Positions 54,637 through 64,000 of a DNA stretch of 64,000 bases are shown piece by piece. The DNA lies in NCBI GenBank assembly GCA_932294295.1, contig OW028573.1, positions 50,872,329-50,936,328 of the forward strand. Reading direction: 5' to 3'. A program made the position numbers and the translations under genes. The notes beneath the pieces are model-generated. The model was not told the origin of the DNA. It worked only from the letters and a program-made list of their open reading frames with translations, and did not search any database. The DNA comes from Alitta virens. Lineage: Eukaryota > Annelida > Polychaeta > Phyllodocida > Nereididae. Each line of letters starts with the position of its first letter. The stretch's first letter is position 1.

Positions 54637-55049
54637 CGTGGCAAGGCGCTACTACATGTAGAAGTTTGCTATATACACGCTTGAACGTAAACCCGAACTG
54701 GCCCCATTGGATTAACATGTAAGTTCAAATTTGCCACTCGGAAAATGGCAAACCGGACGCATTCTGAACATGACCCTGGCCCTAATCAGTAACGAACAGC
54801 AACTTAAGAATTGGCGCTGCGCGCCAATAATTATACTACTACATTGTGATATCCTTCATTTTTACAGGATGAAAAAATCATTCATATGCCTTCCAAATGC
54901 AAAATTTTCACTTCCTTATTTTCCTTTGTTGCTATGGTAACCAACATGTTGGAAATTACCCTTCAACGGCAACGAAACTCCCTAAATATGCAGGATTTGA
55001 GGCCCTGGCTCCTGGACTATTATATATTATATATACAGAATTACAGATG

Positions 55050-55625
55050 TATAGTGAGGAGACTCAACTAATACAGTGAGAAAAGTGAGGAGAGCCAGAG
55101 GGATACCCTTATTTAAGGTATAGGGAGGATCTGAGGTTACCTAGTAGGATAGATGCTGGAGAGACCTTTATGGGACACTGAGAGTTTGGAGGCCTAACGG
55201 CATACCTTCAAGACAGAAAGAAAGTGGAAAAGACCCATTGCATCGGGGAATACCTTGCTTCTTTTCTCTGTCTCTTTTTTGAGGAGGTGAAAGGCCCCAA
55301 TACCAATCTGGTGATTCTCTCTTGAGGGTCCAAATGGGTCTCCTAACCTTCGGTTACCGAGGTATTCCACAATGTAACTTAAAACCCTCCATACTTTATT
55401 GGTATCCCACTAGGTCTCCCCACATCCTCCTCATTTGGTATTCTATTGATTAATGGTACCCTCACTTCCTCTCCAATTCAAGTGTATCCCTCTGAGTCTC
55501 CTCCCCTCCTCACTTCCCCACGTGATATCCCATCATGCAGCCCCCACACTTCATCACTCTTGAACAGGGGTCCCGTTAAGGTCTCCTTACTTCCTGGCTG
55601 TCACTGAGGCATCCCACTGGGTAAC
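55050..55625. repeat. Inverted degenerate arrays (GTGAGGAGA / GGTATCCCNCTGAGTCTCC)
   Basis: Left block 55,050-55,180 carries gtgaggagac, gtgaggagagcc and agagggatacc; right block 55,310-55,620 carries the complement many times (ggtatcccactaggtctcc, gtatccctctgagtctcc, ctcctcactt). The layout resembles the iteron-capped elements, but I could not find terminal AGTC or a target duplication. Confidence 0.45.
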
Positions 55626-56771
55626 CTAATAAATATTATGACACATATATAATTGTCTGTAATTAAACTCGGTATTTGCCAAAGGTATTGTCTCTTCAGT
55701 GAAGAGTTTTTCATGCAGTTGGGCGTGTAAATGGGCAGGCGGCAACACACTTCTTTTCCAGAGCAGAAGTCAAACTCCATTGCATGAGCCTGAATTAAGC
55801 CCAATATGGTCACCCAATAGAATTATTGTTCAATTAAGAAGCAATCAGTCTGTTAGGTGACTGTTCTGATTCTGCATCCATTTTTTTTCCACCCTTCAGG
55901 ACAGCTACAGAAAATTACATTATTGGGCCCGATAGGTGCTCTGTGTCATTACGAATATAGAAAGGACCAATTAGTAAACTGCATAGCATATAAGCTTTCC
56001 TTGCAAAAGCATCCTTCTTCTAACTATGTAAGCACCACGATAATGTTAAGAAGTATTATTTTTATTCTCTTTCTTTCTTCTTTGTCACCGAAATAAATGA
56101 TAACATATATATACAGCCTATAGCCAAGTAGAACAGGGTGCGTGCGCCTGCTGAAGTGCGGTTAGCCGGCTGCTGAAGATGAGTGCAACAAAGCAAAGCA
56201 GCATTTCACAGCATCCCCGCAGCTGCTAGGAAGGAGTTAAAATATTTCCTGGATGCAACACAGTTAAGGCTACAAGGTGAGTGAACCTGAAAATTGCATC
56301 TTTGGGAATACAGAATGTGGATTAGGATAAACAAATAATGGATCGTGGTAGAATACATTGAATACAGCATACATGGGTATGTCAAAATGCTCACAAAAGA
56401 GTCACAATGCAACTGAATGCACACACAAAGTATTAAAAGTTATAGGCCAGCAACTAAAAAGAAAGAGAGCCGAATATCAGAATGTGTTAAGTGGGCATGC
56501 ATTGTCGTAATGAAGCTACCACCAGATTGGATGAGATCAAACCGTGAAGAATACAAAATGGTTAAACCTCTGGTTATCTGAAATTAAAACGGGTCAAGCG
56601 CAAGTGTTACAGAGTATCCAACCAATTCCAGGAAGTAAGTTCCAAATTTCAAAATTATAAACAGTTGGTGACTTGAATGCTATAGGCCTTTGGTGGCCAT
56701 GTACCTCAACCAGGTGTCCCAACGCTTACTTGTTGTTGAATGCCTGTGCTCACTTAAGATATTCGTCACTA

Positions 56772-56893
56772 CAGTTAGTTTCATAAAAACTGCCTGTCAA
56801 ATTGAACCTACACAAAGCTACACAGCTTCTGCCAAGCGATGCTACCTGCCAGTTATAGCTACCGCTGTCTGGAGTCCACCGTTTAACTAACTG
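56772..56893. mobile_element. Tc1/mariner-type MITE, short copy
   Basis: Same family as 5,555-5,820: begins CAGTTAGTTTCATAAAAACT, ends AACTAACTG, flanked by TA. Internal deletion relative to the first copy. Confidence 0.7.
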
Positions 56894-58579
56894 TATCAGT
56901 TATACAGGGCCTATCTAATCCAAATTCCAAACAAGTTTTCTGGGTTCACTTTAAAAACAAACAAAAACTTTGCTACCAAAACTATCTTCATCATTTCCTC
57001 CAGGCCAAAATTTAATTTGTAATATCTTGAAACCTTAAATACCTGCACTCTTTTGAAAACCACTACCAATTTAGGTCCAAGATGCTACTGGTGTCACTGA
57101 CCAGGCTCTTTAATTACTGAAAAAGACCTTTGATCGCAAAACCAAATTAACGACACTACCAGGCACCCAGTGTAATTAATGTCACCTTTTAGCAGACTTA
57201 AGATGCGTTAAGACGTCCAATAGCAGGTAGATGGCCCATATAAGATTGTTTGAAACAGCACAGTGATTTGTGGATACTACATCGTCTTCAAAATAAGAGC
57301 GAATCTTGACAGGTGTGCATTATGGTATGCCAAGATCATAACTTTAAAGCTGATACAGATCTCTGATAAGATGGGAATGTAAAGAAATAAATCTTGCCTG
57401 ACAGTAACGATGAAGTATTGAAAAACGATTTCTTTTTTGAAAGTCCGGACAATCAAAAGATTGCTCACACAAATCACACCGATTCTTTCCTGGCAGCTTT
57501 GTTTGCATGGTCGTGCTATCTCCAATAATCTTATGCATTTCCTAGGCAACTCTGAACATCTGAGGACAGCAAGCAGGGTTATTCATGACGGTGCCACTTA
57601 TCGACTTCACCATGTTTACCTTTCTTGCAATTAATGGCCAAGCTACTTCCAAAAGGTTATCTATTCCCCAGTTTGTTTCGCAAATATCTATTTTCACACT
57701 TTCTCTTCAATACATTAATGTCCATCAAGTAAGTAGCTGAAAAATAGACCGAAACATTGCTTTCATATGCAAACACGCCATAAGGCAGTTTGTCGGATGA
57801 GCTGTAAACATTTTTTCTGAATAATTTCTTGAAAACTTGAAATTAGTGTTTTATTAGTCCTTCATCCGGGTTTATCCGAGCCTATAAAATGTAAATTAGC
57901 TTCTGCTATCAATTATAGTATCTATTTATATTCCAGACCCAACTTGGTTTTTCTTAAGCCTATAAATCAGTTTTTGTTTTCATTTCATTATTTATATATT
58001 TTTGTAGGGTCTTTCTATAACAAAACGTTTAACTGCAGATGTAGTTAGATTATATGAGAGTGAGGAAATAATTTTTTTTATATTATTATATATATTATAT
58101 AATAGGTTCGACTGAACAAGGACTTTTGGTAAACAACTCCTTAGTATGAGATATTTTGGCTGTGCAAACATTAGCTGCATTCACCGAATACTCAGAACAG
58201 ACTCCAGAAACTGCTTCATGAGTGATAACAGTTGCTTGCTTCAAGTATTGCACTGTAGCTGATTTACTACCATCCTTGAGCTAATGCCCTGCTTCGACCA
58301 TACCCTGTAATACTACATACATTAGAAAGTGTCACAGAAAAAAGCAACACATTGTCCAGTGCATTACATAGTATTGGGAAAGCAAAAGCTGAAAAAAGTG
58401 AAGGTAGATATATAGAGATGACTGAATATAAATACCAGAATCTAAACTCAGAGGTGTGAGACTTAGGACTCACAAGTGATGGTCTTATGTCCATCTCATT
58501 TTTAATTTTTTCCTAAATATGAAGCAGTACTTCTATATAGTTCTATGGTAGTTATGATACTGTTTTTATTTTTCTAGAA

Positions 58580-59884
58580 ATGGACTATATGGTGAATGCA
58601 ACAGGCACTGTTCCTGAAGGATGTGGCAGTCAAGGGGGCAATGGTGCTTCCCTCAACCCTTTCTGTAAAGACGTCGCTTTGATGACCAGCATTTATGTCT
58701 ACATGAGATTAATCTGGGGAGCTATGGCTGTTTGTGGCAATGTTTTAACCATTTTAGCAGTTGTCAGATTCACACATCTTCGAACCCTTACCAATGCCTT
58801 TATCGTCAGCTTGGCTTCTGCCGACCTTATCAATGGTCTACTAGCTGCACCTCTTCTGGCAGCTGAAGAGTTCTACAGACTATCAAGCCACTGGAGGGTT
58901 TTGTGCTTGGTCTTCAATTTCTTCACCTTATTGACAGCAGGTTGTAACATGGCCAACATCTGTGCAATTGCCGTGGAAAGATACATTTACATCCACCATC
59001 CACTGACCTACTACCATATTGTAACACCATGCAGAGTAGCATCTTCTATTGGAGTAATTTGGACCTCTGTAGGTCTAGAAGTGGCTTTGGCCCTTGTGTT
59101 TGCACTGCCATTTGACAATCGAAGTGTTTGTGATGCACGTGTAATACTAGAAGCTCCAGCTTATTACTTTCTTGTGATGAGTAACTTTGTTGTGCCATCT
59201 TTCGTCACTCTATGCATGTACGCCCGGATAACGGTCACTGCTCTTCGCCAAGCTCGACAGATAGTAAATGTCGCTGTCCGTCCGTCCATTTGCCACTCAT
59301 CCCATGATGACCTTGAGATGATTGAAAGGTCAGCTGGCGAGGTCATCAGGTCAGATGAAAATATGGGAATTCACTCTGGCAGTAATCAGGAACAAATCAG
59401 AGAAAGAGCTGCAGATGAAATCAGTGGGAAGACTCGTGGGTCAGTTGTGGATGACCATCGCATCACTACAGAAGCATGGTCCGCTCCTGTACGGAAGGCC
59501 AAGAGATCAAAGTCAATTTTTTCCAAGCAGCCTGTTTCCCAAACTAACAGCAATGTTACAGAAAGGAGCTGCAGTGGACGACCATCCCAAAGTGGCAGCA
59601 TCAATGCACCCATGCACAGTCAGCAGATTAAGTTGACAAAAATGTTAGGGCTGGTCCTTGGGCTGTACTTGTTACTCAATCTGCCAGCCATCTTATTATC
59701 TCCATTTGTGCAACACTTATCTGATGACACTGGAGAGGTGATCAGAGTTGCCAGTCTATTGTTAATGTATGCCAATTCATGGGCTAACCCTTTGCTATAT
59801 GCTTGGAAAACCCAGGACTTCCGAAGGGCCTTTACCAAACTGCTTAGATTCAGATCATGCTCTAATAAGATTATTATTGAATAA
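58580..59884 (+). CDS. Rhodopsin-family (class A) G-protein-coupled receptor, orphan amine/adenosine-like
   Basis: An intact 434-residue receptor. Seven membrane segments lie at about 38-63, 73-95, 109-131, 152-175, 193-216, 352-376 and 388-409. Class A marks: GN54 in TM1, LASAD82 in TM2, C109 to C184 disulfide pair, ERY 133-135 after TM3, W161 in TM4, P206 and Y214 in TM5, and NPLLY 403-407 followed by helix-8-like KTQDFRRAF. N6 (NAT) is a possible glycosylation site. The third intracellular loop is long (about 130 residues), Ser/Arg/Glu-rich. TM6 reads LNLP at 366-369, so the usual CWxP toggle tryptophan is absent. A splice acceptor (tttttctag) ends two nt before the ATG, so a 5'-UTR exon lies upstream; the coding part is a single exon ending in TAA. 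The ligand is not predictable; the TM7/helix-8 look is amine or adenosine receptor-like. Confidence 0.93.
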   Translation: MDYMVNATGTVPEGCGSQGGNGASLNPFCKDVALMTSIYVYMRLIWGAMAVCGNVLTILAVVRFTHLRTLTNAFIVSLASADLINGLLAAPLLAAEEFYRLSSHWRVLCLVFNFFTLLTAGCNMANICAIAVERYIYIHHPLTYYHIVTPCRVASSIGVIWTSVGLEVALALVFALPFDNRSVCDARVILEAPAYYFLVMSNFVVPSFVTLCMYARITVTALRQARQIVNVAVRPSICHSSHDDLEMIERSAGEVIRSDENMGIHSGSNQEQIRERAADEISGKTRGSVVDDHRITTEAWSAPVRKAKRSKSIFSKQPVSQTNSNVTERSCSGRPSQSGSINAPMHSQQIKLTKMLGLVLGLYLLLNLPAILLSPFVQHLSDDTGEVIRVASLLLMYANSWANPLLYAWKTQDFRRAFTKLLRFRSCSNKIIIE

Positions 59885-61705
59885 TTCAATACACACAAGT
59901 ACTGTATGTCGTATGGAATGTATGCACGGGTATAGATATTCTCCACACTGACAGGTTCACATATTTTTTGAATAATGACTGCATGCTAGACCATTTTTGG
60001 ATAGTGCAACTGGGCATAAACAATTATAAGCCTAGTGTCTGATGGTCACTGCGGTTCGAAAGGGTTATACCGGTATGAAAAGACTATAGTAAGGCAATAT
60101 GACAGAAATAATAAATAGAACAATTGATCAACGCAAAGTCTGTACACAGTATTTGACAATACATGACAGCATTTGGCCATTTTTTTCTCGCTGTTACAAA
60201 TCTCAAAGCATATACAGCTGTATGGGCCCATATCTTGATTTTTTTTCACACTGAGCGGTCCTTTGGACCTTTGGCTTATATTTGTATTGTTGCAGACCGC
60301 ATAGTCTATTACTGATTTGGCCTGTGGCTAGCAATATATACAACGCCCACTACCGATAAAAGTCTCTTTATATAGTTCAGTAACCAGTCCGAGTTACAAT
60401 AGCATACCACTGTCACCGCGTCCACACTAATTTTTTCTTATTTGGATTCTAGCTGCAGGCTGTTATCCTGATCACACTGCCAGAAATACAGGAAAACAGA
60501 GATAACACAGTTTCTAGCACTTCACCTTCGTCTGGATCAATATTGAAACAAAATAAACCTCCAACACTCATTATTTAGAGATACTTAATAGAAATTTGAG
60601 AAAATTGCAGCAGAGACTCGTGCTGTGATATTTCTTTCGTGACATAGATGTTGGATTATTTTGTGTTAGAGAGTAAAGTAAAGAAAATACCTGTACATGT
60701 ATGTTGTTTAGGATTTTTTATATATGGCGTCTAGATGTATAACACAATATAACTGTGACTGATATGGACTTTCACAATGCCAGATATGTATATATATAAG
60801 GAACAGATACTCAGTTCAGTGACAATTTCTAGATCAATGACTGATAGGAGATTGGGATCTGTAGAATCTAACGTACATAAATGTAATAACAGTTTGCTTT
60901 GGTCAAAATTGAAAACAATTTATAAATCTCTTTAACAGATATAAATGAAACACAAATCTTAAGACTGCATATATATTATGTAATTTTTTTGTAAATAATG
61001 TCAGATGAAGAAAAGACATTTGTCCCAATTTCTACTATCCTGATGATTACAAAATCATGATAATTAACATAAGTTTGGATAAAGTCTTTGTTACCACTTC
61101 GAAAATTCATAAATTAAAGTTTTAAAAGTGAACTGGTAACTATGGAATTTTACTGCAGTAGAACAAGCTAAACAATATTGGGCTTTCAGGCGATTGACCA
61201 CATGGCCTGTACATAACCTTACAGAGTCTGATGCGTTGGTCTTCTTGAAATGGCTGGGAGTGCAGCAGTTCGAGTCCATTCCATGGATATATATATTTTT
61301 TTTAATTAATAATTTTGTTCACATGTCATTACTCTCTACTATCACTATTATCACACAAGTCTGGTACAGGCCTCTTTTCAAAAGAGAGCTTTACTTGTTA
61401 TCCATTTCTTTATATTAAAGCTTTCTTATAAATTTTTATGTATTTGCATTCATTCCATTTCACACTGGACGATTAAACACACTCATTTTTCTGCTTTGTG
61501 TCGTATCTCCTATACATTGACATATGTGTGCTGCTAACATTGTTCACACATTGCCAGATATCTATTTTTCTTCTTTTTTTTTTTTGAGGAATGTATCGAA
61601 ATTCACACGTTCTTAAATTTTTTATATAAACTGGTATTTATGATTATGAATTGGGCATCAGTTATTCGATAGGAAAATCCCTGTAAAAGTTGCCATACTT
61701 TCTAA

Positions 61706-61816
61706 CTGAACCACGCCCCCTAAATCCGCTACTGAAGCTAATACTCGGCTTCAGTATTAGCTTCAGTAGCGGATTTAGTATTAGCTTCAGTAGCGGATTT
61801 AGGGGGCGTGGTTCAG
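61706..61816. repeat. Long palindrome with internal 24-bp duplication
   Basis: Left arm 61,706-61,745 (CTGAACCACGCCCCCTAAAT...) is matched exactly by the right arm ending at 61,816; a 24-bp piece of the right arm (AGTATTAGCTTCAGTAGCGG...) is present twice (61,753 and 61,777). The right end GGGGGCGTGGTTCAGTGGGT resembles the head of a tRNA-derived SINE. Confidence 0.85.
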
Positions 61817-63139
61817 TGGGTTAATAACCCCTCTTGACCAAGTACATTTTGAAAAATTCAGTGGTCCCCGCAATACAATTAAATTTGACATATCGTCAGT
61901 ATGTCAGTTTGGCAATTCCACTGTCTCCCTAATGCAGTTGCTTTGGCATTTCATTGAGGATGTTTCCAATATTTACTTAGATCCCAACCTTTTTCTCTTG
62001 CCTGAACTTTCCGTGTTATCTCCAGCGCCTACTATTCTATTCTTTCTTGCGGTCCAATAATTGGTCTTCTATCTAAGGTCTGAATAGGCTATGTATATAT
62101 TATATCACGTGGTTTTTTTTTTTTTAACAAACTATAGGCAAGTAAAGGACCACACCCATATATATATCAACTTCAAGACAATGTCAATGCCATGAAATTC
62201 AGGGATACAATAAGGAAATGCACGTTCTCATTGTCTTGGCTATTATATAATTAAACAACAAAATACCTTATAACAATATATAGTTCTTCATGCACATCTA
62301 GTCAGATTCGCATGTCATGAATAAGTTAGCATTTAGGTGGTAATTTATATTTTATAAACGTACACCTTATTGTATCTCCTGCATGTGGAGTTATGTCGAT
62401 AACCAGAATGTAGATTTACGTACCATCGCTACCGAAGTGAAGATAACTGTCTTGCCAGATCGAGATCGGTATATACGTTCTTTGTTCAACCGCAGTGCTA
62501 TCTATCACATAGGCATTCGTTTCCCAGAATACACATTTAGGACATTCATGTTAAGTGAACTTCTGGGAAACGAGGCAAGATCATGATAGATCTAGCTAGA
62601 TCTGCCAGCTAATCTCAGTTTGGGGAAACGAATAATGCACCGATGCTAATGTGGTCATAAGTGAAAATCAATTCTGGAAAATATTTTACTTTCGTTTTAC
62701 GCTGTTTATAATAGCGTGTTAACGTACTGTCACCCAACCCAGTCAGAAAAAGCCCTAATTGGAAGGTTTTCACATCAGAGGGCGCGACGAACTACGCAGG
62801 TGGTGTTCCAGTGCCACCTAGTGTTATAGGTACATGGTGAACACGTAACTCCTTTATCCCTTTCTTGGTTTCAAAAGTGTTGTTACTTCAAAACATCATC
62901 CAACATGGTGGTGTTGTAATGTTTTGAGAATGTAAACGAATCCACGGCATACAGTTTCATAATATTGATCAAATCTAGACAGCTTCTGGCTGTAACTATA
63001 ACTGGCCAAAGCCAGCTGCTTCACTTTTAGTATCGTATAGCAATTTGTCTAGCTTTTGCTCGGTTCTTTTTTCAGGCTGATTTTAATGAACTATTATTAT
63101 CAATGGCAACCGGTGTTTAGATAGGCAAGTTCTTGCCAT

Positions 63140-63345
63140 TATCAAGGGTTGTTTGATGAGGTGAGAGGAGGAGTCCAGCCATGTTACACATTCACCCCAT
63201 GGATGGGGTATTTTACTTGCCTCAGCATAGACAAGGGACCACCCATTTAGCGTCTCATCTGAACGACATCAAGCTGGGATGTTGCTTGTGAAGGGTTCCC
63301 GGGCCTGGGATTGAACCCGGGTCCTTCAGAGGAGCAGCTGTATAG
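63140..63345 (-). repeat. SINE-like repeat with B-box
   Basis: On the minus strand GACCCGGGTTCAATCCCAGG is a canonical B box; the further left part (gatgaggtgagaggaggagtc) recurs in reverse at 27,375-27,440. The A box is not clear. Confidence 0.5.
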
Positions 63346-64000
63346 GTATAGCATCATATAGCAGAACTTGTCTAGGTTCAAATTGGTTAAAAATAAACCA
63401 TACATATATACAGTGCAATCTGTTAATAAATCAAAATTAATATTGTGTAGTATGAGTCCGTCATGCACTTCTCACAATTATTTTTTTTTATTTAAAAATA
63501 TGCATGGTTGTATGAGTCATCAATTTGTGCGGGGGCCAACAAGCATTTTCTTTGCAAATGTTGCCAAGCTGACTAGTTGATTGGATGGCCTTTCTTTGAC
63601 TTGACTATGACATTTCTGGGAAATCCTCTCAGAATGAAATCAAATGATAAGATCAAGAAAGGGACCCAAAGTATTTTGATATGAAGCAGTTGTTGACATC
63701 CTGTCATTTACCTGAACAGTTGCCATGATCCCAAGTCACCCATGTAATAACATAAAGACAGACTTTTTCCCCAACCCCATCACTCTCGACTGTCATGTGG
63801 CTCCAGTCCCATGACAGATTCAGCAGGGGTGAAGTGGCACATTTTGGTATGGGCAACACAACCCTGTGAAGTGGACAGAGGACTGATGGGGACCACAGGC
63901 AGCATTTTCAGACCATCAGATCGAGTGAGAATAAGTCCTAAAGATAGAACAGAGGTAATTAATGGTGAGATATTTCTCAGAAAGACATGAAAAGAATCAA

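Larger units (their letters stand above)
49469..54830 (-). mobile_element. HINE-D copy enlarged by the tandem duplication
   Basis: 3' end CTAGAGCACATACAAATGTG (stem GCACAT/ATGTGC before CTAG) at 49,469 and again at 52,209; 5' end TTGGCGCTGCGCGCCAAT at 54,811-54,828. About 200 bp (53,889-54,085) is repeated in tandem at 54,089-54,295 with the palindrome-like AGCGAACGTTCGCT in each. Confidence 0.6.
54831..58577. other. Intergenic upstream of the GPCR
   Basis: Holds the 55-kb inverted arrays and the 56.8-kb MITE; otherwise no gene. The GPCR 5'-UTR exon must lie somewhere here, but I cannot place it. Confidence 0.45.
59885..64000. other. GPCR 3' flank and intergenic DNA
   Basis: 3' UTR and flank with several AATAAA-like sites (e.g. 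near 60,548), the 61.7-kb palindrome and the 63.2-kb SINE-like repeat. A plus-strand frame at 62,383-62,586 (RTIATEVKITVLPDRDRYIR) matches no family I know. Confidence 0.45.

Noticed and set aside
57277..57549. Zinc-finger-like frame (CDLCEQSF ... H)
   Set aside because: Only one Cys pair, competing open frames on the same strand and no splice context; too weak to call a gene.
58267..58494. Minus-strand open frame upstream of the GPCR
   Set aside because: No family, no supporting splice context; lies in presumed 5' flank or intron of the receptor gene.

Overview
This is animal nuclear DNA: AT-rich, with spliced genes, long introns and a very high load of transposon relics. The recognisable genes (an RNF213-type giant E3 ligase and a rhodopsin-family GPCR) together with CXC-domain multicopy elements, tRNA-derived SINEs and Helitron-like repeats suggest a marine invertebrate. 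An echinoderm or other invertebrate deuterostome is my best guess, but the window does not prove it.

Layout. From 38,588 down to the left edge the minus strand carries the 5' part of one large gene, reconstructed here as nine coding exons (38,588-5,287; 3,410 coding nt, about 1,136 residues, every exon junction in phase). It has an N-terminal zinc-ribbon module, a long acidic Ser/Glu-rich linker, a CBM20-like beta domain and the start of the helical stalk, in the order known for RNF213/mysterin. The AAA+ core and RING must lie beyond base 1. Its introns are filled with nested repeats: Helentron/HINE-like elements ending in a hairpin plus CTAG, MITEs of several superfamilies, a broken CXC-domain element gene (10,976-12,529), LINE pieces and SINEs. 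Right of the gene are a decayed Ty3/gypsy pol (39.5-40.7 kb), tandem arrays, repeat-rich intergenic DNA, a recent 2,740-bp tandem segmental duplication (48,409-53,888) and, at 58,580-59,884, an intact single-exon class A GPCR on the plus strand. From 60 kb to the end I see only a palindrome and a SINE-like piece.

Most notable: at least seven short elements (367-1971, 2212-4361, 3487-4141, 17981-19013, 18155-18972, 33801-34597, 35498-36311) share one architecture. Each makes an 8-bp target duplication, starts with a 7-nt (often GG-rich) prefix followed by AGTC or GGTC, and is capped at both ends by inverted arrays of a short degenerate motif. The motif differs between families (AACTCGCCC, AACTGGTCCGCC, AACGGCTACAACC, AAAACGGCC, CAACTCACCG, ATTCGGCC). 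Paralogous empty sites inside the window confirm the target duplication for two of them. They nest in one another and in the HINE elements like Russian dolls. I could not assign them to a described superfamily with confidence; they are the best candidate for something undescribed here.
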